64,000 bases of DNA from Cyclobacteriaceae bacterium (GTDB taxonomy: Bacteria; Bacteroidota; Bacteroidia; Cytophagales; Cyclobacteriaceae). The translations under genes and the position numbers were made by a program. A model generated the notes under the pieces. It saw nothing but the letters and a program-made list of their open reading frames with translations, ran no database searches and had not been told where the DNA came from. The stretch's first letter is position 1. Each line of letters opens with the position of its first letter. Where the stretch lies: assembly GCA_022841475.1 (NCBI GenBank), contig JALHRJ010000009.1, positions 1 through 64,000 on the forward strand, written 5' to 3'. Below, in pieces: positions 5,083 through 13,555 of this stretch.

Positions 5083-7470
5083 TTAATTATCAGGTTTCAA
5101 TAACAATCTTTTTGAATTGCTCTCAATATCTTTTCGGTTCATCAACATCTTCCGGAATTTTCCGGTTGCAAACATTTCTGCCTGATCGCTGTAATGCGCA
5201 CTCATCGCATTGCCCGATTGACCGGAAGGAGAAACAGTTTCTCCGTTTTCGATGTCACTAAAGTCGGTGATCTTGCGTAGAGCGGGGCCGCCATCCACAT
5301 CATAATAGCCAGTGGTGTCGAGACTAAAATGCAGGTTATTGATTACTTCGCTACCTCCGGGCACTTCATATGTTTCTGAATTAAAGAATGAGCGCAATGG
5401 TTTCACAGCATCAAATGCATGTTTGTGAGTGAGCGTATGAATCTTGCCCCATTTCCAATCGTCAGGGTTTTTCCCGCAAATAGCAGTCAGTAATTCAATG
5501 GTTTTGCCAGCCGCACTTTCTACAATCATCGCCCGGGTTTCGGTTGCTTCTGTATTTTTATTATCCCACCAGGGAGAGGCTTCATTGCCAATAAATTGTT
5601 CGTAGCTGTTTTTTAATAACGAAGTTGCCGCCAACGACTCATACGCCTCGTGCGAAATTTCATCGGCCATAGCTTGCCGCATAATCTGCGAAAGCATGTT
5701 GTAATAAATGGCTGGTTGAGTTTGTTCTTTGCCATGATCCCCGCGCCAATTATCAAGCTGGGTAGCGATTACAGCAAACTCTGGATTATTGATACTTTTA
5801 AGAATAGCAGCGATCTGGTGTGCAATATCGGCATGCATGTGCGAGGTTACATCCAGGTTCACATTCTTCATATCATTCAGGGTCCATTTCTTTTCTTCTT
5901 TGATAAGCTCTTCAATTCTTCCGGCCCGGCTGCGCGGATAATAATAGCCAGGATACAAAACACCATCAACCGTGTCGGGTTGGTTGTTGGCCGAATACAC
6001 ATAACCCCAGGGTGGATTTACTGAATGCGGATTTTTTGTGAAGTCATAATAACCCAGGTATTCATCGTTGCCACTCGCACCATCAAGAAAAAATTTCGAT
6101 ACTACATGGGCCGGACGAATGGGGAGTTTGGCTACCGCCCACCAGGCAATGTTACCATGCGCATCGGCATACATCAGATTCAAACCCGGAGCAGAAAACA
6201 GGGAGGCAGCGTTCTGTACGTCCGCAAAATTTTGTGAATGATTGAGCTGATAGGCAGCCTGTAGCGCCAGGTTGGGTTCGTGATTGAGCAACCACCACAA
6301 CGAGGTCGGTTTCATGTCTTCGGTAAAGTCAATGATACCGTTAATCACATTCCCATGGGGTGTGATGGGAATCGTGAGTTCAAAATCCATATCGTCTTTT
6401 ACTTTGATGAGTTCTTTTCGCCATTGCAGTTCAATCCATTCACCTTTGTATTTTACTTTTCCCTCATCATTGGTTTCTTCAATAAAAAAATCAGAGTCAT
6501 CATTTTCAAACATGGTAAGTCCCCAGCCGGCAAAATTATTTTGCCCTAACAAACCAAATGGAATGCCCGCAATATGATGACCATAAAACCGATAGCCGGG
6601 ATATTCCATGTGGGCTTCATACCACACCGCAGGTTGCGCAAAACCAATGTGTGTGTCGTTGGCCAGAATAGGAAAACCAGATTCCGTGCGACTGCCTGCT
6701 ATAGCCCAGCCATTGCTGCCTTGCCAAAGCGGTACTGGAATTTTTTCTAGTGCATCGCTAAGAAAACTTATGAGTGAATCGTTCGCTTTATTTTTTCCTA
6801 CACCATTAAAACTTTTAATTCGTACTGCATTAGCAGGCGTTTCCACCGCCAGATCTTTGAGATATTCTGAACCTAATTCATTTTTAATTTTTTCCAGCAC
6901 CGGGTCCACCCGCAGGCCTTCGGCAAAGCCGAACGACATAAACCCAACTGCGTTATAAATATCTTCGGGATTGAATTCAGTTTTGGGTATGCCGATGACC
7001 GTAAACTCAATTGGTGTTTGGCCGGTCTTGATAAATTGGTTGATACCTTTTTGATAAGCCAAGGCAGCGCGTTGGAAGGCGGCTGTGTCGCTGCTTAAAT
7101 ATTTTTCAGCATGTTCTTTTGCAAATTTATTGATACCCAGAGCGCGAAAGAGTTTATCTACCTTTAACATATCCTTGCCTAGCACTTCTGATAAGCGGCC
7201 ACTGGCTGCGCGCCTGATCATCTCCATCTGGAAAAGCCGGTCTTGAGCGTGCACGTAACCAAGTGCATAATAAGCATCTTCTTCATTCTGGGCATAGATG
7301 TGGGGAACGCCATAATCGTCAAATAGCACTTCTACCGGTTCTTTTAACCCGGCCAGGGTAAGTTCGCCCGAGTAGGTAGGTTTTGTGGAGTTCAGATAAA
7401 AATAGAGGCCAATGACTGCAACCAGAATCAGAGCAAGCAGACCGATTAGAATTCGTTTGAGGATTTTCAT
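5083..7470 (-). CDS. Penicillin acylase family protein (Ntn hydrolase)
   Basis: The product has 795 residues, normal for the family. One N-terminal membrane anchor or signal (LLALILVAVIGLYFYL) is followed by the alpha-chain motif DDYGVPHIYAQNEEDAYYALGY and AQDRLFQMEMIRRAASGRLSE. The autoprocessing site is around residue 252 in WQGSNGWAIAG; the Ser becomes the N-terminal nucleophile after removal of a spacer. NDTHIGF follows, where most members have NDPHL. Late conserved blocks include YSANNQP and PGGSEVINN. The family hydrolyses amide bonds of beta-lactams, acyl-homoserine lactones or related acyl-amides; the substrate here is not predictable. It acts in the periplasm. It is transcribed alone, flanked by two repeat-bearing gaps. 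Confidence 0.9.
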   Translation of the reverse strand: MKILKRILIGLLALILVAVIGLYFYLNSTKPTYSGELTLAGLKEPVEVLFDDYGVPHIYAQNEEDAYYALGYVHAQDRLFQMEMIRRAASGRLSEVLGKDMLKVDKLFRALGINKFAKEHAEKYLSSDTAAFQRAALAYQKGINQFIKTGQTPIEFTVIGIPKTEFNPEDIYNAVGFMSFGFAEGLRVDPVLEKIKNELGSEYLKDLAVETPANAVRIKSFNGVGKNKANDSLISFLSDALEKIPVPLWQGSNGWAIAGSRTESGFPILANDTHIGFAQPAVWYEAHMEYPGYRFYGHHIAGIPFGLLGQNNFAGWGLTMFENDDSDFFIEETNDEGKVKYKGEWIELQWRKELIKVKDDMDFELTIPITPHGNVINGIIDFTEDMKPTSLWWLLNHEPNLALQAAYQLNHSQNFADVQNAASLFSAPGLNLMYADAHGNIAWWAVAKLPIRPAHVVSKFFLDGASGNDEYLGYYDFTKNPHSVNPPWGYVYSANNQPDTVDGVLYPGYYYPRSRAGRIEELIKEEKKWTLNDMKNVNLDVTSHMHADIAHQIAAILKSINNPEFAVIATQLDNWRGDHGKEQTQPAIYYNMLSQIMRQAMADEISHEAYESLAATSLLKNSYEQFIGNEASPWWDNKNTEATETRAMIVESAAGKTIELLTAICGKNPDDWKWGKIHTLTHKHAFDAVKPLRSFFNSETYEVPGGSEVINNLHFSLDTTGYYDVDGGPALRKITDFSDIENGETVSPSGQSGNAMSAHYSDQAEMFATGKFRKMLMNRKDIESNSKRLLLKPDN

Positions 7471-7590
7471 GTGTTAATTTTTATTTTATAGGGTCACATG
7501 GAATACGCCAGGATTATCATCACGATGGGTGTAGAGAATCTAAATGGCTATTTCATAGGTAGTTTTTGAATGTTGAAAGTTATACAAAAT

Positions 7591-7654
7591 CTCTCTGCGT
7601 ATCTTAGCGTTCTTTGCGGTTATTTAACCGCAGAGGTCGCAGGGGACCGCAAAG
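7591..7654. repeat. Dispersed-repeat-like hairpin (CGCAAAG type)
   Basis: CTTTGCGGTTA (7612-7622) pairs with TAACCGCAGAG (7625-7635) with one mismatch and a 2-base loop. Around it are further copies of the same words: CTCTGCG, GCGTTCTTTGCG and CCGCAAAG. From memory, such runs of CGCAAAG-type words are frequent between genes of Bacteroidota. It sits in the 219-base divergent gap between the penicillin-acylase and dipeptidase genes; TATCTTTA just before the dipeptidase start could be that gene's -7 element. Confidence 0.5.
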
Positions 7655-7689
7655 TCAATAAATTCAAACGGACTGATTATCTTTAATTT

Positions 7690-8361
7690 ATGAAATACCT
7701 TATCCTGATACTTGCAATTCCTTTCAGCCTGATGGCTCAAAACAAATACGGCCTCACGCCTATGAAGATGGCCGAATACACGCAGAGCGTAAAGACAAAT
7801 CCTGATAATGAGTTGATCAACCTTGCGGAGTTTATTCCAGGCATTGTGCTGGAAATCCGCTATGCGACTACCAATAATTTTACAGGCGAGAAGATTTATA
7901 ACCTGGCGCGGGCGTATGCACGCAAGCCTGTAGCCGAGTCGTTGAGAAAGATTCAGGACGATTTAAAGAAGCAAGGACTGTCGGTTAAAATTTTTGATGG
8001 CTACCGACCCTACTCGGCAACGGTGATGTTTTACGAAACCTACCACGACACTACGTATGTGGCTTCGCCATACAAAGGCTCCCGCCACAATCGTGGGTGC
8101 GCGATTGATTTGACGATCATCGATTTAAAGACTGGCAAAGAACTACCTATGCCTACGGAATATGATTCGTTTAAAAAAGAAGCCTGGCCAACAACACCTG
8201 TTGCCGATCCTGTAATTCGCAAGAATCGCAAGACGTTAATCGAGGCGATGGAAAAACACGGTTTTAAAGTAAACGCTTCGGAGTGGTGGCATTTTGATTT
8301 TGTTGGCTGGCAGAAGTTTGCTGTGATGGATATTGACTTTGAAGAGTTGGAAAATCATTAA
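7690..8361 (+). CDS. D-alanyl-D-alanine dipeptidase, VanX/DdpX type (peptidase M15D)
   Basis: The product has 223 residues. A signal peptide (MKYLILILAIPFSLMAQ) puts the enzyme in the periplasm. The zinc site is complete: SRHNRGCAIDLT gives the SxHxxGxAxD His and Asp, and EWWHFDF near the C-terminus gives the catalytic Glu and third zinc ligand His. The substrate-side VFDGYRPYSA-like block is present as KIFDGYRPYSATVMF. The enzyme splits D-Ala-D-Ala dipeptide. There is no vanH/vanA ligase or VanRS pair nearby, so a role in recycling wall dipeptide is more likely than glycopeptide resistance. The ATG at 7690 follows an AT-rich leader. The DUF433 gene begins 8 bases later, probably on the same transcript. 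Confidence 0.92.
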   Translation: MKYLILILAIPFSLMAQNKYGLTPMKMAEYTQSVKTNPDNELINLAEFIPGIVLEIRYATTNNFTGEKIYNLARAYARKPVAESLRKIQDDLKKQGLSVKIFDGYRPYSATVMFYETYHDTTYVASPYKGSRHNRGCAIDLTIIDLKTGKELPMPTEYDSFKKEAWPTTPVADPVIRKNRKTLIEAMEKHGFKVNASEWWHFDFVGWQKFAVMDIDFEELENH

Positions 8362-8369
8362 CTTTGGCT

Positions 8370-8591
8370 ATGGACTATAGAAATTATATTGAAATTGATC
8401 CTCAGGTGAGATTTGGAAAACCCTGTATCAAAGGAACCCGGATTTCAGTCTATGATGTGTTGAGTTGGCTTTCTTCGGGAATGACGGTTGACGAAATATT
8501 GGGAGATTTTCCCCAACTTACTAAAGACCAGATTTTGGCATGCCTCGGCTATTCTGCTGATAAGGAAAGGAAGGCGACTGTGGTTGTATGA
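8370..8591 (+). CDS. DUF433 family antitoxin-like protein
   Basis: The product has 73 residues from the ATG at 8370; the TTG two codons earlier is a less likely start. The sequence is a typical DUF433 protein: IEIDPQVRFGKPCIKGTRISVYDVLSWL (beta-hairpin plus helix-turn-helix), SGMTVDEILGDFPQLT, then the last helix with ACLGYSADKE. DUF433 proteins resemble VapB-type antitoxins and usually precede a PIN-like DUF5615 toxin. That is the case here: the next gene starts inside its stop region (8588, ATGA overlap). The partner gene is broken, so this antitoxin may be an orphan. Confidence 0.88.
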   Translation: MDYRNYIEIDPQVRFGKPCIKGTRISVYDVLSWLSSGMTVDEILGDFPQLTKDQILACLGYSADKERKATVVV

Positions 8592-8888
8592 AGTTGCTTG
8601 TGGACGAAAATATTTCATTTCGTGTTTTGAAATCAATTAGTTCGGTTTTTCCACAAAGTATTCATGTAACCAACGATTCAAGACACGTAAAACGTGATGC
8701 TGAAATATTTGAATATGCTAAGGAAAACGACTATACCATTCTCACTTTCGATGAAGATTTCTATGACCTTCAATTCTTAAGAGGCTAGAGTTGGAGAAAA
8801 ATGACAACTGATGCATTGCTATTTAATCCAGAGTAAAGATGATGTTGTAGAACGCGTCAATCGCAAGACTCATATAATCTTTTCTTGA
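8588..8888 (+). pseudogene. DUF5615 PIN-like toxin gene, disrupted
   Basis: The intact first part (8588-8785, 66 residues) is MKLLVDENISFRVLKSI... with HVKRDAEIFEYAKENDYTILTFDEDF, the DUF5615 core with acidic residues D6, E7 (approx.), D38 and the late FDEDF. Full members run to roughly 110 residues. Here a TAG follows FLRG. The next codons still look like the family (SWRKMTTDALL), then the frame must shift by one to read LIQSKDDVVERVNRKTHIIF before a TGA at 8886. The decay therefore shows at least an in-frame stop with probable loss of a few codons and one frameshift. A 66-residue product might still be made but would lack the C-terminal helices. It partners the overlapping DUF433 gene. Confidence 0.75.
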
Positions 8889-8926
8889 GAATGTGTGTTT
8901 TGGATAAATAAATTTGAAAAAAATAT

Positions 8927-9553
8927 TTAATTCGAAGGATGTTTTGATTTTGAGAAATTTAGTTTGTAATAAACTCGCAAACTATACATAATGTACTGTT
9001 CATACGGATTTTCCGGAAAGCCATTTGGTACATAGAGTGCTTTTAATTCAATAAATAAGATTTTTTTATAAGGAAAGGTAACAAATGCGTTATACGTATT
9101 GAACTCAATACTTTGATAGCGCTGCACGCCTATTGGATTTTCAAAACTAAATCCAGTTCTAAAATTAACCACACTAATACCAACACCATAGTTTATTTTC
9201 CTACGCAGCGTAAAGTTAAAATTATGATCAACGATAAAGCCTTTTACATAGGTATCATCTAAGCCTAGCACACTATTGATAACATCGTATCTCCAATTTG
9301 GGTAATACTCAAATTCAAAGTTTTGAGATTGTATTGAAACACCTGTATTGATGCTAAACCCCTGAACATTACGCTCGTAATTATATGGAACTGTTGGATC
9401 AGCGCGTATCACTGCCTTAAAATTGAAGAAATTCATGGCGGTACTTCGCCACGAGACGCCAATAGTAGGATATACCCTGATTTGCCGCTCCTGGCTAAAC
9501 CCGGTAGTTGACAGAAGGCCCATGAAAAAATATAAGAGGGTAAAATATTTCAC
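8927..9553 (-). CDS. Outer-membrane beta-barrel-like hypothetical protein
   Basis: The product has 208 residues from the GTG at 9553, which gives a clean signal peptide, MKYFTLLYFFMGLLSTTGFSQ; the frame is open back to 9595 but those extra residues overlap the upstream gene and spoil the signal. The mature part alternates polar and aromatic residues in short strands (FEFEYYPNWRYDV, FNFTLRRKINYGVGISVVNF, KKILFIELKALYV), suggesting an 8- to 10-stranded barrel of the outer membrane. The end, LRVYYKLNFSKSKHPSN, has an aromatic near the last strand but not at the terminus. No family is recognised. The start codon lies inside the hairpin of an apparent terminator for the upstream lipoprotein gene. 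Confidence 0.65.
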   Translation of the reverse strand: MKYFTLLYFFMGLLSTTGFSQERQIRVYPTIGVSWRSTAMNFFNFKAVIRADPTVPYNYERNVQGFSINTGVSIQSQNFEFEYYPNWRYDVINSVLGLDDTYVKGFIVDHNFNFTLRRKINYGVGISVVNFRTGFSFENPIGVQRYQSIEFNTYNAFVTFPYKKILFIELKALYVPNGFPENPYEQYIMYSLRVYYKLNFSKSKHPSN

Positions 9554-9563
9554 CCTCTTATAT
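9525..9563 (-). terminator. Rho-independent terminator-like hairpin downstream of the lipoprotein gene
   Basis: ATATAAGAGGGT (9530-9541) and ACCCTCTTATAT (9552-9563) are perfect 12-base inverted copies with a 10-base loop. On the minus strand the second arm is followed by six T residues (9530-9525). It lies 11 bases after the stop codon of the 378-residue lipoprotein gene. It also contains the proposed GTG start of the next gene, so it may work as an attenuator or hide that start. Confidence 0.7.
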
Positions 9564-9573
9564 GTTAGCCTTG

Positions 9574-10710
9574 TTATTGATATTGTGAGGTCCATTCAAT
9601 ACAACCGTTATTTACGCTATGGAAGGAAAAATTTGTTTTAAATACAGTTTGTTTATCGTAAAACCCATCTGCCGATCGGTATAGCCAAGATAAGGTTGCA
9701 CCTCCCAATTCCCAAGTCGCTGTTCTTGTGCCTGTTGGCCATGTGTCATACTCGAATATAACGTAACTACCATAGGGCGTATTGGGTGCCCGCTCGTCCC
9801 AATCATTTATAATAAAGAAGTTGAGGTCTATGTTTCTTTTATTGCTTACATCGCTACGACTAAACTTATGAATTTCACCACCCTCATTGTCACCTTTTCC
9901 ATAAAGGTTAATATCATATTCAAAGAATCCGAAATCGCTGGTAACTGTAATAATATTAACTTCGCTCGCCCCTGCTGCCCAACTTTCTTTGTTGCATTTG
10001 CATGTCATTCGATCTACGATTGCACTTGGTGATGCCATTGTTCTGCCTGAATTTGTTGAGGCATCTTTATACATGTCAAGAAGATTTCCGTCATTGTCGA
10101 CCCTTTCGTTTATTGAAATCACCCAAACTTCATTGTCTATTGCATAAGCTTCAGAAACCATTTGAGTTTTAACGAGGTCGCCATTATTATTTATGGAATA
10201 CCCTTGATATTCTGAGTTGGGGGAATCAGTAGCGTAGATTACGAGTACTGGATCTTTGATTGATAGCTTTCCATTTGCTTTCAATTCATCGTAAAAAGGA
10301 ATAAAAAGCTGTGGATAGTAGTTTTTTCCTTCAATGTTAGCGAAGGCATTCATTATACCTTCTTTTGAGCCTAATAAACTGCTTGTCAGTTTCCTTGCCT
10401 GAATTGGGTTTTTATCTTCTTGAAGTAATGTTTTGAAAAGGACATTGCGTTCGCCATCGAAGGCATCTTCGATACCCGCGTATAAAACTTTTCTGAAATC
10501 AGAATCTTTCTGAAAGGTTAATAGGGATGCTCCATAAATGGAGAGATTTTCGGTTGCAAATGCGACATCACGTTGATTGGTCACCTCGCTAATGTTTAGA
10601 GGTTGCTCATCATTTAGTGTTTGATCTTCGCAAGAAATAACAAACAAGAGCGAGAGCAAAATTAGCCCTAAGCCTAATTTTGCGGGGGGTGGGGCAAATG
10701 ACTCTTTCAT
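9574..10710 (-). CDS. Lipoprotein of unknown function
   Basis: The product has 378 residues. The N-terminal GLGLILLSLLFVISCED is a lipoprotein signal with lipobox VISC. The mature protein has no recognised domain. Its first half contains FRKVLYAGIEDAFDGERNVLFKTLL and YPQLFIPFYDEL, a pattern I associate with Bacteroidota surface proteins of unknown role. A DRMTCKCNKESW segment has a Cys pair, and the last 140 residues are beta-rich with ITVTSDFGFFEYDINLYG and YVIFEYDTWPTGTRTATWELGG. A C-terminal calcium- or sugar-binding-like sandwich is possible but not shown. It is followed by a strong terminator and precedes the barrel protein; both may act at the cell surface. Confidence 0.7.
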   Translation of the reverse strand: MKESFAPPPAKLGLGLILLSLLFVISCEDQTLNDEQPLNISEVTNQRDVAFATENLSIYGASLLTFQKDSDFRKVLYAGIEDAFDGERNVLFKTLLQEDKNPIQARKLTSSLLGSKEGIMNAFANIEGKNYYPQLFIPFYDELKANGKLSIKDPVLVIYATDSPNSEYQGYSINNNGDLVKTQMVSEAYAIDNEVWVISINERVDNDGNLLDMYKDASTNSGRTMASPSAIVDRMTCKCNKESWAAGASEVNIITVTSDFGFFEYDINLYGKGDNEGGEIHKFSRSDVSNKRNIDLNFFIINDWDERAPNTPYGSYVIFEYDTWPTGTRTATWELGGATLSWLYRSADGFYDKQTVFKTNFSFHSVNNGCIEWTSQYQ

Positions 10711-10839
10711 TTTTTAAAGGTTTAAGGTTAGATAATGATTTTAATACTTTAATGAAACTACCTTTTTCCCCATTTTTTTTTCGCTCAATGTAATAAAATC
10801 ATCTTTTTTTTATAAATAGGCTTGCTCAGTTTCGTTTTT

Positions 10840-10848
10840 TACATTTGC
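10840..10848 (+). promoter_or_regulatory. Promoter -7 element TACATTTGC of the M42 peptidase gene
   Basis: This is an exact match to the Bacteroidota TAnnTTTGC consensus, 43 bases before the ATG at 10892, in a T-rich stretch. A TTG at 10822-10824 lies about 15 bases upstream, a somewhat short spacing for the -33 element. Confidence 0.55.
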
Positions 10849-10891
10849 ACACACATTTCAGCTTTTATAACGTTTTTATTCTTGTAAGATC

Positions 10892-11962
10892 ATGGACAAA
10901 AAAAGTAAAAAATTCCTGTTTGATTATTTGAATAATTCTTCACCCACTGGCTTTGAACAAAGCGGGCAACAGATCTGGTTGGATTATCTGAAGCCTTATA
11001 TCAACGATTATATGGTGGATGTGTATGGCACTGCTGTGGGAATCATTAATCCCAAAGGGGCTTACAAAGTGGTGATTGAAGCACATGCTGATGAGATCTC
11101 GTGGTTTGTAAACTACATCACCGAAGAAGGCTACATCTATGTGCGTAGAAATGGTGGCTCCGACCATCAGATTGCGCCTTCCATGCGCGTGAATATTTAT
11201 GGCAGTAAAGGAGTAGTGAAAGGCGTGTTTGGCTGGCCGGCTATTCATGTGCGTGATGCCGCCAAGGAAGAAGCGCCTTCATTAAAAAATATTTTTATTG
11301 ACATCGGTGCTGAATCAAAGAAAGAAGTAGAAGCCATGGGTGTTCACGTTGGTTCGGTGGCTGTATTTCAGGATGAATTAATGGAACTGAATAAAAACTA
11401 TCTGACAGGTCGCGCATTGGATAACCGGATGGGCGGCTACATGATTGCGGAAGTGGCGCGCAGACTCCATGAGAACAAAAAGAAATTGCCTTTCTGTTTA
11501 TATGTGGTGAATGCAGTGCAAGAAGAAATTGGTTTGCGCGGAGCGGAGATGATTTCACGCAGGCTTAAACCCGATCTGGCTATTTGTACGGATGTAACAC
11601 ACGATACACAATCACCTATGTATAACAAAAAGGATAGTGGCAACCTGAAGTGTGGTGCGGGTCCGGTGTTATGCTACGGCCCGGCCGTACAAAATAATGT
11701 GCTGAAAATGATTATTGATGTGGCGAACAAGAAGAAGATTCAATTCCAGCGTCAAGCGGTGTCGCGTTCGACAGGAACGGATACCGATTCATTTGCGTAT
11801 TCAGCAGAAGGTGTTGCTTCCGCGTTGATTTCACTTCCCTTGAAGTATATGCACACTACGGTGGAGACAGTTCATAAAGAAGATGTTGAAAGTGTGATCA
11901 ACCTGATTTATGAAACACTGCTTCAGGTGAAGCCGGGGCATGATTTTCGGTATATTAAATAA
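10892..11962 (+). CDS. M42 family metallopeptidase (aminopeptidase)
   Basis: The product has 356 residues, the usual length. The two-metal site is visible: His/Asp in EAHADEISWFV, the bridging Asp in ALDNRMGGYM, Glu-Glu in VQEEIGLRGAEM (general base plus ligand), Asp in CTDVTHDT, and the last His in MHTTVETVHKEDV. A PDZ-like insert domain sits at about residues 70-170. M42 enzymes form dodecameric tetrahedral aminopeptidases that finish peptide breakdown in the cytosol; older annotations call them glucanases. No signal peptide is present. The gene has its own promoter and ends in a strong bidirectional hairpin shared with aroA, so it is monocistronic. Confidence 0.92.
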   Translation: MDKKSKKFLFDYLNNSSPTGFEQSGQQIWLDYLKPYINDYMVDVYGTAVGIINPKGAYKVVIEAHADEISWFVNYITEEGYIYVRRNGGSDHQIAPSMRVNIYGSKGVVKGVFGWPAIHVRDAAKEEAPSLKNIFIDIGAESKKEVEAMGVHVGSVAVFQDELMELNKNYLTGRALDNRMGGYMIAEVARRLHENKKKLPFCLYVVNAVQEEIGLRGAEMISRRLKPDLAICTDVTHDTQSPMYNKKDSGNLKCGAGPVLCYGPAVQNNVLKMIIDVANKKKIQFQRQAVSRSTGTDTDSFAYSAEGVASALISLPLKYMHTTVETVHKEDVESVINLIYETLLQVKPGHDFRYIK

Positions 11963-11983
11963 GAGAGTAAGTCAATAGATTTT

Positions 11984-12034
11984 AGCCACAGATTCACTGA
12001 TTTTAAAATCTAAGAATCTGTGGCTTATTTTTTT
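11984..12034. terminator. Hairpin terminator between the M42 gene and aroA
   Basis: AGCCACAGATTC (11984-11995) and GAATCTGTGGCT (12014-12025) are perfect 12-base inverted copies. The loop holds another palindrome (GATTTTAAAATC), and the second arm is followed by TATTTTTTT. It sits between convergent genes and reaches the aroA stop codon at 12033-12035. It works best for the plus-strand gene; on the minus strand the arm is followed by AAAATCT, a poorer tract. The words resemble a dispersed Bacteroidota repeat (GCCACAGATT). Confidence 0.8.
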
Positions 12035-13259
12035 ATCTGATTTCAAATCCAACCGTCTTCATGTCTTCCCAGAATCCAGGATAGGATTTATTAACTACCT
12101 CGGGGGCTTCAATTCTTAGTTCGGTTTGTGTTGCCCACGGTGCCAGCCCCATTGCCATGCGGTGATCGTGGTAGGTTTCAATCGTTATGGGTAGGACTGT
12201 GATTTTTCCGGGGGTCAAAATCCAATTTCCGGCTTGAGGTTCGGTAAGTGTGGCGCCTATTTTTGCCAATTCATTTTGTAGAGCCGCAATGCGGTCAGTT
12301 TCTTTAATGCGTAAACTTTCCAACCCGGTAAATTCTCCACTGATGCCTTTTGCCGCACATACCGGCAAAACAGTCTGTGCCAGGTCAGGGCAATCTTTAA
12401 AATTCCAGGTAATCTTATCGAAGTGATTTTTCTTTGTGAGCACCAACGTGTTATTCGCGAAAGTTGATTGCACACCCAGCCATTCCATGATGTCGGCAAT
12501 TACCCGGTCGCCCTGCAACGACTTCTCAGAGACATTGGGTAAGGTAATATTTGCTTCATCCGCCAGCGCAGTAAACCCATACCAATAGCTGATGGCCGAC
12601 CAATCCGCTTCCACAACAATCTGTGCCGGACGGTATTTTGCAGCCGGTACCTGAATCGTTTTAGAATCCAGATTGATTTTACATTTCACCCCAAATTGTT
12701 CCATGAGGGAAGCCGTCATTTGAATGTAGGGCGCACTACTAATTTTTCCCGTAAGGTGAAGGGTAAGGCCATGGGGCAGAAGAGGCGCCACCATCATCAA
12801 GGCTGAGATATATTGACTACTCACATTGCCGGGAATTTCCAATGTATCGGTTTTTTGTTTGGAAAAACCCTTGGTCTCAATAGGCGGAAAGCCATCTTTT
12901 TCAATATAGTCGGTAGTTGCCCCCAAGGATCTGAGTGCTTCCATCAGAATACCAATGGGGCGCTCTTTCATCCGCGCAGTTCCGGTAAGGATTTTATTTT
13001 TTCCCGTAACGGCAAAAAAGGCTGTGAGAAACCGCATGGTGGTGCCGGCATCCATTACATCAATAATTTTATCCGGGCTATCGATAAGGCGATTCATCAA
13101 CTGTGTATCGCGGGCATCTGATAGATTATTTACAACCGATTGGCTTCCGCTGAGCGCTTTTAATAACAACGCCCTGTTACTAATGCTCTTGGATGAGGAT
13201 AGCTGATGGGTGGTGCCAGAGAGCCGTGAAGCTTTTGAAATATGGAGATACGATGCCAA
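12033..13259 (-). CDS. aroA: 3-phosphoshikimate 1-carboxyvinyltransferase (EPSP synthase)
   Basis: The product has 408 residues, slightly short but normal for Bacteroidota. It makes EPSP from shikimate-3-phosphate and PEP, the sixth step of the shikimate pathway. Visible motifs are SSSKSISNRALLL (phosphate-binding N-terminal loop), DAGTTMRFLTAFF (the PEP-binding LxNAGTAxR region, with DAGTTMR in place of NAGTAMR), ARMKERPIGILMEAL (RP.....L signature), LRIKETDRIAAL (second PROSITE-type motif with catalytic Lys/Glu) and TYHDHRMAMGLA. The substitution in the NAGTAMR-type motif is seen in this phylum and may affect inhibitor binding. aroB follows on the same strand after a small opposite gene; aroQ is at 46.5 kb, so the pathway is dispersed. 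Confidence 0.96.
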   Translation of the reverse strand: MASYLHISKASRLSGTTHQLSSSKSISNRALLLKALSGSQSVVNNLSDARDTQLMNRLIDSPDKIIDVMDAGTTMRFLTAFFAVTGKNKILTGTARMKERPIGILMEALRSLGATTDYIEKDGFPPIETKGFSKQKTDTLEIPGNVSSQYISALMMVAPLLPHGLTLHLTGKISSAPYIQMTASLMEQFGVKCKINLDSKTIQVPAAKYRPAQIVVEADWSAISYWYGFTALADEANITLPNVSEKSLQGDRVIADIMEWLGVQSTFANNTLVLTKKNHFDKITWNFKDCPDLAQTVLPVCAAKGISGEFTGLESLRIKETDRIAALQNELAKIGATLTEPQAGNWILTPGKITVLPITIETYHDHRMAMGLAPWATQTELRIEAPEVVNKSYPGFWEDMKTVGFEIR

Positions 13260-13363
13260 GAGTTTTGTTCGTTAACTGAATGTTAAAATTAGTAAAGTAA
13301 TTTTTATCTAAGATTTTTTCTGTTCAATGAAACATTTTAAATTGGAATTCGGTTGAAGAGAAT

Positions 13364-13555
13364 ATGACAACAACAAAAAAAGTAATCATCGGACTAGGCG
13401 TAGCAGGCGGTGCCTTGCTGGCTGCCTGGTTGCTAACGGGCGATCGTGGACAGAAGACAAAGGAATTTGTTTCTAAAAAAGCGGATGACCTTAAGCAGGC
13501 TATTAATAAGAAATCGAAGCAGACTGTTGACGAATCAGAAGTACACTATGTGTAA
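13364..13555 (+). CDS. YtxH-like small membrane-anchored protein
   Basis: The product has 63 residues. MTTTKKVIIGLGVAGGALLAAWLL is a single glycine-rich membrane segment, followed by GDRGQKTKEFVSKKADDLKQAINKK, an amphipathic Lys-rich helix. This is the YtxH / general-stress small protein layout, in which the GxxxG helix is followed by a short coiled tail. The function of the family is not established; members are often stress induced. It points against aroA and aroB and its last 10 bases overlap the end of aroB on the other strand, so read-through would produce antisense RNA to aroB. Confidence 0.8.
   Translation: MTTTKKVIIGLGVAGGALLAAWLLTGDRGQKTKEFVSKKADDLKQAINKKSKQTVDESEVHYV

Noticed and set aside
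7690..8361. VanX-type glycopeptide resistance locus
   Set aside because: No vanH, vanA-type ligase or VanRS genes nearby; a signal peptide and single gene fit cell-wall peptide recycling better.
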